A stretch of DNA of 64,000 bases. Source: Methylocystis echinoides (GTDB lineage Bacteria; Pseudomonadota; Alphaproteobacteria; Rhizobiales; Beijerinckiaceae). The notes under the pieces are model-generated. The model was not told the origin of the DNA and did no database searches. It worked only from the letters and a program-made list of their open reading frames with translations. Location: the NCBI RefSeq assembly GCF_040687965.1, contig NZ_CP156084.1, forward strand, positions 448,501 through 512,500, written 5' to 3'. How positions within the stretch are numbered: position 1 is the first letter of the stretch; each line of letters begins with the position of its first letter. Below, in pieces: positions 8,541 to 18,033 of this stretch. The position numbers and the translations under genes are program-made.

Positions 8541-9762
8541 CAAAAGCTCTCGCCCCGCACAATTGTCCTACTCCGGCAGCGAACCGCGACACGTCTCCCT
8601 GGTTCGCAGCCTTTAGCGCCTCCGTCGCGACCCTCTCCCAAAGCGCTCGGTTCGAAGCGACTAAATCCATAAAGAAGGCGAGCCCCTCCGGATCATCTGG
8701 GCCGATGAGAAAGCCATTTATGCCAGAACGCAGTATTTCGTCCCGGGCACCAGATTCTGGCGAGTAGATCACGGGAACCCCCAAGGCTTGCGCCTTGATC
8801 ACGACCAGCCGGGATTGCTCCTCAGCACCCACAAGCAGCAACGCAAGTGTGCTCGCCAACGCACGCGAGCATGAATGCGAACGGACAGTGCCTCTGAAAA
8901 CTATTAACTCGTCAAGCTCCAATGAAGTAACCTTTTCTCTGAGCCGAGCTTCTAACGCTCCGATTCCGAAAAGGTGAAGTGGGCGAGGGTTTGAGCTTTT
9001 TTTTGCATAGAGAGCATAACCATCTATGACAGACGGAAGTCTCTCTTCTGTGCCAAAGCCTGAGATGACGGAGAAGTGGCGGGAAGAAAACGGGACGCCA
9101 CGTGGCGCGGGTTCAGTTTCTGCGAGCCCGCGGATGCGCTCTAAAGATAGCGAGTCATATCCATAAGCGATGCGGTCCGCTCGGAAGCGCATAAACTTCA
9201 TATACTCCTCGACCCGCCTGCTGGTGATGAGCGCGCCATGGTATGGCAGGAACACCAAACCCTTCAAAACTTCTCCCCACGCGCGTCTTGGCATGTCGTC
9301 GAACTTCGAATCAGTCATTATGTATACGTGACAACCCCTAAGTCTCAGTGCGAGAGCGGCTAAAAAAACTTCTGGTGCTTCATAATGACGGAAGAAGAAG
9401 TCTGCTGAGCCTATTGACCACGTTGCCTTGAGCAGACTAACTAGACGACGCACTAGGGAAACTTTGGCTGCACCGGAATTTCGAAATACGGTAAACTTTT
9501 GAAACCTGTTTGGACCCGGCGATGACCAAGCACTGGGGTCGCTGCTTTCAGCAAGCTCCAATGCTATCACCACTCTATGACCCGCGTAGTGTTCCGCGAC
9601 AGCGTCACAGCGATCTGCCTGTATTGGACCGAAGCTATCCCAAACGAATACGAGCGGCTTTCGCCTGCGTTCCCTTCCACATGGGTATTCCGTAATGTAA
9701 CGTCTTACGTAGTTAGTGGGAAAAGACATGGCAGAGCGTTCACCGCACTTTCGGGATTTCAC
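8527..9762 (-). CDS. GT4-like glycosyltransferase paralogue with degenerate donor site
   Basis: The 411-residue product aligns over its whole length with the next upstream gene product (9762-10901): shared FVWDxFGP, DRCDA, HYExP, FSxRHFS and QGDVxRF / RGDVxRF landmarks. Two features essential in GT4 enzymes are changed. Where the paralogue has ARFVPKKN, this protein has SGFGTEER (Arg to Gly, Lys to Glu). Where the paralogue has EEQFGNVVIEAQA, this one has EEQSRLVVIKAQA, losing the second Glu of the E-x7-E pair. It may therefore be inactive or serve as a partner of the paralogue. The GTG start at 9762 shares a base with the upstream stop (TAGTG) and has GAGG eight bases before it; an ATG at 9729 is the alternative. 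Confidence 0.8.
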   Translation of the reverse strand: MKSRKCGERSAMSFPTNYVRRYITEYPCGRERRRKPLVFVWDSFGPIQADRCDAVAEHYAGHRVVIALELAESSDPSAWSSPGPNRFQKFTVFRNSGAAKVSLVRRLVSLLKATWSIGSADFFFRHYEAPEVFLAALALRLRGCHVYIMTDSKFDDMPRRAWGEVLKGLVFLPYHGALITSRRVEEYMKFMRFRADRIAYGYDSLSLERIRGLAETEPAPRGVPFSSRHFSVISGFGTEERLPSVIDGYALYAKKSSNPRPLHLFGIGALEARLREKVTSLELDELIVFRGTVRSHSCSRALASTLALLLVGAEEQSRLVVIKAQALGVPVIYSPESGARDEILRSGINGFLIGPDDPEGLAFFMDLVASNRALWERVATEALKAANQGDVSRFAAGVGQLCGARAFDAKF

Positions 9763-10901
9763 TAGCTCACCCTCGGACGGCTATCCAGAGGCCCAATCAG
9801 CGAATTGACACCTTCAACAAATCTCTCCACGTCGCCGCGCCGTGCACTCTGTCGCGCTGCCAAGGCCATCGCCCTCCACAGGCCTTCATCCTCGGATAGA
9901 AGCGACATGAAATAGGCGTAACCAGGAGCGTTGTCTGACTCCGCTACGAAGCCATTCACCCCAGACTGCACCATTACTTCCCACGCCCCGCAACGGTCAG
10001 AAATGATGACTGGCAGCCCGGTCGCTTGTGCTTCGATAACAACGTTTCCGAACTGCTCTTCTATGCTTGTCAGTATCAGCGCAAGGGTCGTTGAGTACAT
10101 TTCTGAGACACCCTCGATTTGCAGCGCACCTCTGAAAATGACGTTATGGGACAAGCCTAAGTCGGAAACGAGCTTGCGCAATGCTGGTTCATCTGGACCA
10201 TAGCCCGCAATATGCAATGCGCGTGGCTGCGGGACAAGTTTGACATATTCTCCATAGGCCTCAATCGCTGTAGCCAAATTCTTCTTTGGAACGAATCGCG
10301 CGATGATTGAAAAGTGGCGATCGGAAAAAGGAGCTCCCTCTGGAGCCGGAGGCGCTTCGCAGAGGCGTTGAATGCGTTTGACCGAAACAGTATTATACCC
10401 CAGAGCAATCCGTGATTGTGACATTCCCAAGAATTCAAGATAGCTCCTACTTCCCTCTCCAGCTACCAGCGCGCCCTCGTACGGTAATAGGAACAAGGCC
10501 TTTGCAAGTTCCCTAAGCCGGAAACGCTCCTTGTCCTCAAACCTAGAATTATTCATGACAAAGACATGTCGTCCGCGCATCCGTGATATCGCGGCCGCCG
10601 CCCAGATAGCTGGGAGTTCATAGTGGCAAAAGAACACGGCAGATGGGTTGATTTCGCTTATTGCTCGGACAAGGGACTGGGTTAACCTAAGTTGGCGTTG
10701 ATAGAGCGGAAGTCCATTAGGGAAGAGGGTGACTTTTTCGAACGTTCGAGCTTTTGATGAGGGCCATATGTACGTTTCGCTCTTTCCGAATATCTCGACC
10801 CCGATGAGCAAAGCGCGGCCGCCCCATTCATGCACTAAGGCGTCGCACCTGTCGATATGCATCGGTCCAAAATTATCCCATACGAATGCAATTTTTTTCA
10901 A
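9762..10901 (-). CDS. Glycosyltransferase, GT4-like (intact paralogue)
   Basis: The 379-residue protein is GT-B. It has FSIIARFVPKKNLATAIEAY (Arg and Lys for donor phosphate) and a complete E-x7-E element in SIEEQFGNVVIEAQATGLPV, so it should be an active retaining-type transferase. The N-terminal acceptor domain starts KKIAFVWDNFGPMHIDRCDA, an opening shared with its tandem paralogue at 8527-9762. No ATG is found close by; the first usable codon is TTG at 10901. The stop codon overlaps the paralogue's start. Role: addition of a sugar to the EPS repeat on the cytoplasmic side; donor unknown. Confidence 0.85.
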   Translation of the reverse strand: MKKIAFVWDNFGPMHIDRCDALVHEWGGRALLIGVEIFGKSETYIWPSSKARTFEKVTLFPNGLPLYQRQLRLTQSLVRAISEINPSAVFFCHYELPAIWAAAAISRMRGRHVFVMNNSRFEDKERFRLRELAKALFLLPYEGALVAGEGSRSYLEFLGMSQSRIALGYNTVSVKRIQRLCEAPPAPEGAPFSDRHFSIIARFVPKKNLATAIEAYGEYVKLVPQPRALHIAGYGPDEPALRKLVSDLGLSHNVIFRGALQIEGVSEMYSTTLALILTSIEEQFGNVVIEAQATGLPVIISDRCGAWEVMVQSGVNGFVAESDNAPGYAYFMSLLSEDEGLWRAMALAARQSARRGDVERFVEGVNSLIGPLDSRPRVS

Positions 10902-10963
10902 TTTCAGCTCGCTGCCGCCGCCTTGGTTGCACCCTAGCCCGGTTAATGCATCGAAATGAGAGG

Positions 10964-11701
10964 TTAGGGGCCCTGACCCACCTCGACGCGCGGCAGAAAT
11001 AAGAGGTCCGCCTGCGTAGGCCCGTATTCTTTTGTGGTCGACATATTGAACACCCCGCGTAGCTCAAATTGGCGCTGGGCCAAGTACTGAATGATTTCCG
11101 TTGCGCGGGGCTGCCCTTTGTAGAGTTCGACGAAAGACACTTCGCAATAGATGGCATCAATGAAGCGCAGTATTTGTTCTGCACCCATTAGCACTTCCAG
11201 TTCAGCACCTTGGACGTCGAGTTTCATTAGTATAGGTCGCTTGAACGTCTCAACGTCAATGATCTCCGGGAGCCGAGCAACAGGGACAAGCATCGATGCC
11301 TTAGTCCGTATCCCATAAGCCTTCTCCTGGCCCAAATCGGGTTCCAAGAGTGAGGACGAGTCAGCGCGCGCTGTGACGAAGAAGTTCGCACTACCCGTGA
11401 CGTCCCCAAGCGCGGTAGCATGAAGTTGAGCGCGCCTTCCAATTAGCGACCGGTAGATTTGGAGTTCCCGGTCCAAAGGCTCGAAAGCTTGAATTTCAAT
11501 TGAAGGAAACAAGTACCGCGCCATCAGTGAGAATTGCCCCTTGTTAGCGCCGATATCGATCAGCGTCCTTGGCGCGAGCCGTTTAATCGCCCCGATATGT
11601 TCGACCGCTGGCATGACTCCCTTTGCAAGGGCTGGCCAAAACGACGGCGTCATCGCAGCCTTAAGATATTTGATGAAACGATTTATGGTCTGAGGCTCCA
11701 A
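10964..11701 (-). CDS. FkbM-family SAM-dependent methyltransferase
   Basis: The 245-residue protein contains the FkbM pattern: RTLIDIGANKGQFSLMARYL (SAM-binding motif I, about residue 43), an acidic strand end in IQAFEPLDREL and the characteristic MKLDVQGAELEVLMGAE (about residue 158). FkbM proteins O-methylate hydroxyls and are frequent in polysaccharide and capsule clusters, where they methylate sugar residues or chain ends. The start is TTG at 11701, with AAGGGTG five bases upstream. It lies 63 bp from both the WcaI-like gene and the intact GT4 paralogue and probably belongs to the same transcript. Confidence 0.85.
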   Translation of the reverse strand: MEPQTINRFIKYLKAAMTPSFWPALAKGVMPAVEHIGAIKRLAPRTLIDIGANKGQFSLMARYLFPSIEIQAFEPLDRELQIYRSLIGRRAQLHATALGDVTGSANFFVTARADSSSLLEPDLGQEKAYGIRTKASMLVPVARLPEIIDVETFKRPILMKLDVQGAELEVLMGAEQILRFIDAIYCEVSFVELYKGQPRATEIIQYLAQRQFELRGVFNMSTTKEYGPTQADLLFLPRVEVGQGP

Positions 11702-11764
11702 AACTGCACCCTTGGAAAGAGGGGATTTGCGCGAGCTTATCTAACGCGACGCACCCGCAAGCTT

Positions 11765-13111
11765 CTAAAGCTCAACATCGACCCTAAGGCCGGTTCCAAC
11801 GTCCGAGTCATCCTCCGCGGCTTCAAATAGCTCTCGTTCGAACATCGGCAATAATTGCGTGGCATCTAACATATCAGCAAGCATCAATCCTCTCTCTACC
11901 ATCGAAGAAAGCTCTTCTTCTCTAGCGCGACAAACAGCCTTGGCGAGCGCAACGTGGTCGCCTGCGGGCACGAGTAATGCAATGTCCGATAGAATGCGAA
12001 ACAGTTCTGTCCCGGTGTCGACGGCAGCGACGATTGGCCGTCCGCTAGCTAACATGCCACCGAGTTTGGACGGCAGTACTAAATCAGAGGCCCATTTTTG
12101 TTGGGGCAGTACGTGCAAATCCGCCATGGACAGCAGTTCGTTCAAACGATCCACCGGCTGCAAAGGAAGAAACGAAATATTAAGCAGTTCGGCACTGCTT
12201 TCCTTGAGACGTTCCTGCAACGGACCGTCACCTGCAATCACAAACACAATATCGTCTCGAAACTGCAGCTCCCGGGCGGCCGAAATAATTACGTCTAATC
12301 CTTGCTTTGCGCCTATATGACCGGCATACAAAGCGACAAATTTCATTTCATTTATCCCCAGCTCGAGGCGGAATAGATTTGGCTCGCTTCTCGGTATCGG
12401 CCTGATCGTCCTTGTGTCCACCCAGTTTCGCACCATAGTTATCCGGGTCGCGTCCAAGCCCTTTGCTATCAATCGCTCACGCATCCCCTGAGAGATTGTG
12501 ATGATACGGTCAAACTTCTTCAAAAGACTCCGTTCAGTTGCAGTCGCAAACTTTCGAAGCGCCTCGCCCCTTATGTGGCCCACTTCAAAGGCGGCATCCA
12601 CCTCAAGATCTTGGACGTGTAGAATGCATCGGGTGCCGACAAGTTTGGCAGCTATTATTGCTGTGGGAACCGAAAACATTGTTGGTTCCACACAGAGCAC
12701 GACCTCTGGCCGAAACCGCCAGATACGCCAAGCAACTACCGGCATCGAAGCGAGAGCGAACGATAGAGGGGCGATTAACCGCCAAATACCTCCGCCCTTG
12801 CCCTTCGCTAAAATTGGACACCTGTACACCTTAATAGAGTGGAGTGTCTCCTTTGCGTATAAAAACCCGCGGTATGGCGCCCACACAGACCAACCGGGAT
12901 AGTGTGGCGGCGCTGTAATAACTTCAACTATGTGGCCGCGCGATACAAGATATTGTGCCAGTTCCGCTGTGTATTTTGCGCAACCAATAAATTCTGGAGC
13001 AAAATTGATTGCTTGAACCAATATCTTCTTTGGCCTAACGCGACAGCTTTTGAGATCCATAACTAGCTCGTCTTTATTACCGCGGTAGAAGGAACCATCG
13101 CGCTGGGGCAT
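11765..13111 (-). CDS. WcaI-like glycosyltransferase (GT4)
   Basis: The product (448 residues) shows the N-terminal signature of the colanic-acid type WcaI transferases: KILVQAINFAPEFIGCAKYT, then HIVEVITAPPHYPGWSVW. It also has a GT4 donor domain with ALYAGHIGAKQGLDVIISAA and the late segment WASDLVLPSKLGGMLASGRP. In colanic acid synthesis WcaI adds fucose; here only the family can be stated. The ATG at 13111 lacks a clear ribosome site. An ATG at 13060, just before the conserved core (DLKSCRVRPKKILV), is a realistic alternative. It is the first gene of the run that continues to about 7.4 kb, and the 416-bp gap upstream probably holds its promoter. Confidence 0.85.
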   Translation of the reverse strand: MPQRDGSFYRGNKDELVMDLKSCRVRPKKILVQAINFAPEFIGCAKYTAELAQYLVSRGHIVEVITAPPHYPGWSVWAPYRGFLYAKETLHSIKVYRCPILAKGKGGGIWRLIAPLSFALASMPVVAWRIWRFRPEVVLCVEPTMFSVPTAIIAAKLVGTRCILHVQDLEVDAAFEVGHIRGEALRKFATATERSLLKKFDRIITISQGMRERLIAKGLDATRITMVRNWVDTRTIRPIPRSEPNLFRLELGINEMKFVALYAGHIGAKQGLDVIISAARELQFRDDIVFVIAGDGPLQERLKESSAELLNISFLPLQPVDRLNELLSMADLHVLPQQKWASDLVLPSKLGGMLASGRPIVAAVDTGTELFRILSDIALLVPAGDHVALAKAVCRAREEELSSMVERGLMLADMLDATQLLPMFERELFEAAEDDSDVGTGLRVDVEL

Positions 13112-13527
13112 AGAAGGGAGAGCATCCCGCCTGTTGGTGATGCCTGACTTGACATTGACTGAGATGATCAGGAAGTCTTGGCACCAACTTGGCTAGCGCC
13201 CATTCATGCGGCAATTGCGCCATCTTTCCTGGTGTAGGATAGATCATTTTACGTTTTGCGCCTCATTCCTCGGTCCGGATGAAAACCGCCAGAGCGCCAC
13301 TAATGCTATGTGCATGCGTAGCCTCCCTGTCGTCGCGAGGTGGCATCCTATGTAATTCATGTTTGCGCGCTACCGCACACAGGGTGACTTTCGCCCCGTG
13401 ATTCCTTTACTAAACCTCCTCGTCAAGGGTCCACAATAGTTCTTATTATTTGCTTCACAATTGACGCGTTGAACGCTCACCCCCCTGCACAGAGCAAGAC
13501 AAAACGCTATAGATCGATCGTAAAGTA
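13112..13527. other. Intergenic stretch, probable promoter region
   Basis: About 416 bases between the WcaI-like gene and the small membrane-anchored protein gene, both on the minus strand. I see no conserved reading frame, strong hairpin or repeat. The AT-rich part near 13420-13520 could hold a terminator or promoter. Confidence 0.4.
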
Positions 13528-14199
13528 TCACAACCCTATGGCTTTCATCCACTCATTTTTTCCCGGATGCAAAGGAGCGAGCCTCTGTTTGATAACCTGC
13601 CTTGATGTTGCATCCATTGCCGCAATGGTGGACCTTATGGTTTGCTTGGCTTGAACATCCATCAAAATCACGGCATCCGATAGTTCACTGAGAGCTAGCC
13701 TTTGTCTGCCTTCGGGTAAAGCATCCCAGATCAAAAGGTAAAAAACTATCCTCTGGACAACAGCATCCATCTCGCGTGGCTCAGTTAATTCTGACATTTC
13801 TAAAGCTGATAACGTAGCTTTACTACCTGACCCAAAGCGCGCCGCTCTTAATTTCGCGAGCTCAAGCCATTTGGTCCCGGAGGTGGGTTCTACTTTGAGG
13901 ATTTCCTTCGGGTGCACCTCCTCAACGCGCTTTGCCGCAGACACTAACTCATCCAGGGTCTGGAGCATCCTTCGCGCACCTCCGCTGGTACCCGGTAGAG
14001 AGCTGAAGACGCGAAATTTGGAAATCAGTTCCTCGGTCTCTGGTCCAGGAGTAACAAAGTTGGTTTTTTGCTCGATCGCAGGCCAGATCACGTAGGCTTC
14101 TTGCGCGCATAAGGCTTCATAGAAGAGAAGACTTGCCCCTTCTAAAAATACAATTAGCGACACTAGCATCACCGAGATTGCTAAAGCCTTGCTGGTCAC
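13528..14199 (-). CDS. Membrane-anchored hypothetical protein of the EPS locus
   Basis: The 223-residue protein starts with one hydrophobic segment (SVMLVSLIVFLEGASLLFYE, about residues 10-29), then a mostly helical, charged region with no domain I recognise. The membrane anchor probably places the rest in the periplasm. It begins 17 bp after the tyrosine autokinase gene and is on the same strand, so it is probably co-transcribed and could assist chain-length control or export. I do not assign a function. Confidence 0.65.
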   Translation of the reverse strand: MTSKALAISVMLVSLIVFLEGASLLFYEALCAQEAYVIWPAIEQKTNFVTPGPETEELISKFRVFSSLPGTSGGARRMLQTLDELVSAAKRVEEVHPKEILKVEPTSGTKWLELAKLRAARFGSGSKATLSALEMSELTEPREMDAVVQRIVFYLLIWDALPEGRQRLALSELSDAVILMDVQAKQTIRSTIAAMDATSRQVIKQRLAPLHPGKNEWMKAIGL

Positions 14200-14216
14200 G
14201 TTTCTCTGCTCTCGTA

Positions 14217-16445
14217 TCAGTTTTCATAGTAACGGCTATGATAATAACCCTTATACTCGGCATAGGCGCCGTAACGTGGGGCCTTGCTCTCGTCAACACG
14301 ATTTAAAACGATACCGCCGAGGGTTCCCGAAGCAGCGAAAACTCCAGCATTACGAGCCACAGTTTCTCTGGCTGTAAGCTGCCACTGCGTCACAAAAATC
14401 ACCTTATCTGCAAGATTGTTCAACACTCTGGCGTCAATAACCGGCTCAAGGGGAGGCGCGTCAATAATAATCCAGCCAAAGTTCCCGCGAAAATGCTCTA
14501 CCAAACTTTTCATACGCATGGAACTAAGTAATTCCGTCGGAGTTTGGGATTTCCTTCCCGCTGGTAGGAAACTCAAACCATTCATATGCAAGGTAGCCTC
14601 TTCGATAGTAGCTAATCCCGTAAGCACCTCGACCAGCCCCTTATGGTTTTCCGCGTCGAAATACTTCGTGCTTGAGGGATGTCTTAAGTCAGCATCTATT
14701 AGTAACACTTTCTGACCGCTTTTCACAGAAGAAAAACTGAGGCATTGCGCCAATGTTGATTTTCCCTCGGCAGAAACGGAGGAGGTGAGTAGGAAAACTT
14801 TCGGCGGCTGATCTACAGCTGCCATCTGAATCCCGACCCTAACTGCACGCACCGCTTCTGCGAAACGTGAGAGAGGCTTCTTAGCAAGGTAGCTCGCGGG
14901 GTCCATTACCTTATCGTTGACTCGAAGTTCTTTGTCAGTAAGCAGGGGTATAGTCGCCAGCACTGGATATCCAAGTTTTTCTTCAATTTCCCTTGCTGAT
15001 GTGAAGCCCGGGTTCAAGCGATCAAGGGCAACACTGCCCCCTATCCCAAGAATGATACCAAAAGCAGTAGCGAGCGAAAGAATGAGAACCTTCTTGGGGT
15101 GCGATGGCCTCACAGGCTTCGTAGCAGGGGATATAACGCGCGCTTCCCGCTCTTCTAAGCTTGACTCTTCCTGCGTGATTTTTGAGCGTGAAAGAAAGTT
15201 TTCGAAAATCATCTTGTTTGCAGCATTGATCCGTTCGAGTTCCCGAAGCCGCACACCAATGTTGTTATCGACGCCCGTCCTTCCTGTCGCCTGATCAAGA
15301 CTCGTCTCAAGCGATTTCTCGCGAGCTTCCGCTACCTCGTAATCGTTTTTGAGATTAAGCAATATACGCTGCACCTCGGCCGAGATTGATCGATCAATAT
15401 CACGACGCTCCGCGCGGGCGTTGATCAGAATTGGATTTCTGGCACCATAGCGGGCTGAAAGGTCTGCCTCCTTTCGAGTGACCTCTGCCTGCTGCTCGCG
15501 TAACCTGGAAATCGCCTCTGAGCGGACTGCGTCTGGGATCGCCTGCACATCTCCACCCTCGACAACAACCTTCTTAGCTTGCTCGTATTTGGCGCGCCGT
15601 TCTGCAGTGTCCGCCCGGGCAACGATCAGCTTTTCATTTAGCTCCGAAAGCTGCTGTTCGGTGACGGTTTGCTTCCCTTCGCTTGTCGTTGCAACCAAAT
15701 TATGGTCGCGTCTAAACTTTGCCACCTCCTCCTCAGACTGTCTTACTCGCCGGCGCAACTCCTCTATCCGTTCGCCGAGCCAGACCGAAGCATGTTTTGC
15801 CGCTTCATAACGGGCCTCGACGGTATTCAGCACAAACGCGTTAGCTATAGCGTTCGTTAGCCGCATTGCCTTTACCCGGTCCTTCGAAGTAACCGATATA
15901 GACAGGACAAACGTTCGATTCAGCCGCTGTACTTCCAACGCGTCTCTTAAATTCCTTATTGCGCGCGATATTTTTGGCGGAATGACGTCGGTCTTTGCGG
16001 CGTCTGGATCACCTTCCCCCGGTTCGCCTCCTAGTGAATCAAAGATGGAGGTGAGAAAGGAAAACAGACCTAACTCGCCCTTGCCGAATTCCTGGTCATC
16101 TGCAAGTCTTTCTGTCTCGACAACACGACGAAGTAGGTTAGTTGACTGTATTACAGACACTTGACTGTCAACGTTGCTAGTCTCAAGACTTAGTTCTGCG
16201 ACAATCTGTTCAGTCCCGAGGATTTTTTCTTTTCTCGGCTGGAGGAATACCTGCGCAGTAGCGGTATAGCGCGGCGTCATCATGAGCAACACAATCGTCG
16301 CTGATGCCACCACGACGGCCGTCACCGCCAGAATATTCTTCCACCTTCGCCAGAAGAAGTCCTGTACTTGGCGAAGATCCAATTCGCTGGTAGTGCCTGC
16401 ACCTACATTTGGCGAACGTTGGTTCACAAGGATCGGCTGATTCAT
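14217..16445 (-). CDS. Polysaccharide co-polymerase with tyrosine autokinase domain (Wzc/ExoP type)
   Basis: About 742 residues. An N-terminal Wzz domain with a membrane segment (about residues 36-56) is followed by a long periplasmic coiled-coil region, a second membrane segment, and a cytoplasmic BY-kinase domain. The kinase part has Walker A (TSSVSAEGKSTLAQ), Walker A' (VLLIDADLRHPS) and Walker B (WIIIDAPP). The C-terminus is a short Tyr cluster (YGAYAEYKGYYHSRYYEN), the expected autophosphorylation tail. Such proteins set EPS chain length and couple polymerisation to export through the OPX protein (20913-21521). I chose the ATG at 16445 because AGAGGAAAA stands directly before it; a TTG 15 codons upstream is unlikely. 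No low-molecular-weight tyrosine phosphatase (Wzb) is seen nearby. Confidence 0.92.
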   Translation of the reverse strand: MNQPILVNQRSPNVGAGTTSELDLRQVQDFFWRRWKNILAVTAVVVASATIVLLMMTPRYTATAQVFLQPRKEKILGTEQIVAELSLETSNVDSQVSVIQSTNLLRRVVETERLADDQEFGKGELGLFSFLTSIFDSLGGEPGEGDPDAAKTDVIPPKISRAIRNLRDALEVQRLNRTFVLSISVTSKDRVKAMRLTNAIANAFVLNTVEARYEAAKHASVWLGERIEELRRRVRQSEEEVAKFRRDHNLVATTSEGKQTVTEQQLSELNEKLIVARADTAERRAKYEQAKKVVVEGGDVQAIPDAVRSEAISRLREQQAEVTRKEADLSARYGARNPILINARAERRDIDRSISAEVQRILLNLKNDYEVAEAREKSLETSLDQATGRTGVDNNIGVRLRELERINAANKMIFENFLSRSKITQEESSLEEREARVISPATKPVRPSHPKKVLILSLATAFGIILGIGGSVALDRLNPGFTSAREIEEKLGYPVLATIPLLTDKELRVNDKVMDPASYLAKKPLSRFAEAVRAVRVGIQMAAVDQPPKVFLLTSSVSAEGKSTLAQCLSFSSVKSGQKVLLIDADLRHPSSTKYFDAENHKGLVEVLTGLATIEEATLHMNGLSFLPAGRKSQTPTELLSSMRMKSLVEHFRGNFGWIIIDAPPLEPVIDARVLNNLADKVIFVTQWQLTARETVARNAGVFAASGTLGGIVLNRVDESKAPRYGAYAEYKGYYHSRYYEN

Positions 16446-16506
16446 TTTTCCTCTGCGACTTGCAATTCGGAAACCTCCGGCAAAAGCCAATCATGTGCCA
16501 TTGACT

Positions 16507-17955
16507 CTAAAAGGAGCCGTCAGGATTTATTACACTGGGGGATTGCGCGAGTCCTGCCCCGAGCAGTGCCGACCAGGTCAGCGCCAGAGCCTGGACCTGC
16601 AAGCTAAAGTCAACAAAAGAGTGCAGGCAAACGACCACGCTTGTGGCGACGGCCGCGACGGGTGCCACAGCCTCCTGTTTCACCCCCAAAATGCAGTGCC
16701 CGACGATATTGGCTACGCTTAGCATAAAAAAGATTGCCACCGGAAACCCCAATCCTTGGAACAGCTCTAGGTAAGTATTATGTGCGCGATCCCAAAAAAA
16801 CAGCGATACGAGAGTTGCATCACGATACATCTTAAAGACGTCCTGGAAGGTACCATAACCAGTTCCAAGCCAGGGAGCGTCCAAGACCGCGCGCCATGTC
16901 AAAGCATAAACAGCAAGCCGACCTTCATCATCCATATGGTTCGTGTTTAACCTATGGGCGAGGAAATCGCCGAAATAAAGCAAGGTGACGCCTACCACAG
17001 AGACCATGACCAATAGGGTGACGCTAACAAAAATTGGGTTTTTACGGCCGCGGATGGCCGCCAGCACGAAAAAGACCGAAACGCCAGCCAGTGAGGATGC
17101 GATGCCCCCCCGCGAGCCTGTAAGCATAAGACCAGCGCCGATTATGAATGCACAGACAATCCAGAAGCCGCCGGGACCCAGTGCCGCTGCGATCAAAGCT
17201 GCGACTCGCTGCCCAACGGTAGCCATTCCAGGCGGAGTCAAGCGCTGAAACACGCGCAGCGCGCAAACTAGCGAGCAAACAAGTCCTATCGCGGAGTAGG
17301 TGGCATATGAATTCCGATTCACAAACGTCGACGTTACCGAGTCCCGATAATACTCCTTGTCGAACCAGAGAATAGTGTCGGGCCAGACAAAGAAGGCGAG
17401 GATTCCGTAGACCGCGTAGCCGAGGCCAATCAGGGCTATTCCCTTGACCATGGCGCGCGCGCGACGCTCGGAGCGGCAAAGCTGCAATGACAACCAAAAC
17501 ACCAGGCCGCAGGTCAAGAGCCTCGTCACCGCCAGAACCGTCAGGTCGGGGTTGACACTGATCGCGCCGGCGATCGGTTCGCCGAGCGCGTCGCTCGCCA
17601 TGCGCCAGATCGGGTGACGCCAGCTCTCCGGCATGAAGGGCGCAATCTGCAAGAGCGACCACACGACGACGCTCATGAAAGCGATCGCCGGAAACCAAAT
17701 ACGGCGCAAGGCGACGGGATGGGTTCTGCCGCTCCAGAGCAGCGCGGCCTCATAAAGGATGGCGAGCGCGCCATAGTAGATCGCATTTAGGCCCCAAGCG
17801 ATCGGGCGGTTGGAGCCCAACCAAAACGGCGCGAAGGCGAGGCCGAATATCAAGGCCGCAAACAGCTTGCGATCGAATGAGCGCTCTGTCGACGCAGATG
17901 AAGCTAATGGCGCCTCAGCTGCAGAGAGACCCGCCAAAGTTACGCTGCTAGGCAT
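16507..17955 (-). CDS. O-antigen ligase / polymerase-like membrane protein
   Basis: About 482 residues with around a dozen hydrophobic segments. A large periplasmic loop holds WFDKEYYRDSVTSTFVNRNS (an Arg-Asn element typical of the O-antigen ligase domain) and WRAVLDAPWLGTGYGTFQDV (the Wzy_C signature). It should polymerise or ligate lipid-linked glycans at the periplasmic face. ATG at 17955 is preferred over an upstream TTG at 17970. It lies between the autokinase gene and the initiating transferase gene. Base composition here is richer in G/C than in the glycosyltransferase block to the left. With the protein at 5873-7147 it gives two Wzy-like proteins in one locus. Confidence 0.85.
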   Translation of the reverse strand: MPSSVTLAGLSAAEAPLASSASTERSFDRKLFAALIFGLAFAPFWLGSNRPIAWGLNAIYYGALAILYEAALLWSGRTHPVALRRIWFPAIAFMSVVVWSLLQIAPFMPESWRHPIWRMASDALGEPIAGAISVNPDLTVLAVTRLLTCGLVFWLSLQLCRSERRARAMVKGIALIGLGYAVYGILAFFVWPDTILWFDKEYYRDSVTSTFVNRNSYATYSAIGLVCSLVCALRVFQRLTPPGMATVGQRVAALIAAALGPGGFWIVCAFIIGAGLMLTGSRGGIASSLAGVSVFFVLAAIRGRKNPIFVSVTLLVMVSVVGVTLLYFGDFLAHRLNTNHMDDEGRLAVYALTWRAVLDAPWLGTGYGTFQDVFKMYRDATLVSLFFWDRAHNTYLELFQGLGFPVAIFFMLSVANIVGHCILGVKQEAVAPVAAVATSVVVCLHSFVDFSLQVQALALTWSALLGAGLAQSPSVINPDGSF

Positions 17956-18033
17956 GCACGCATCCGGCAATTTTCCAACTCTTCATGCGGGCGCCCTTCG
18001 AAAGCGGCCCTTTTCGTTTCGAGGTTCTTTCTA

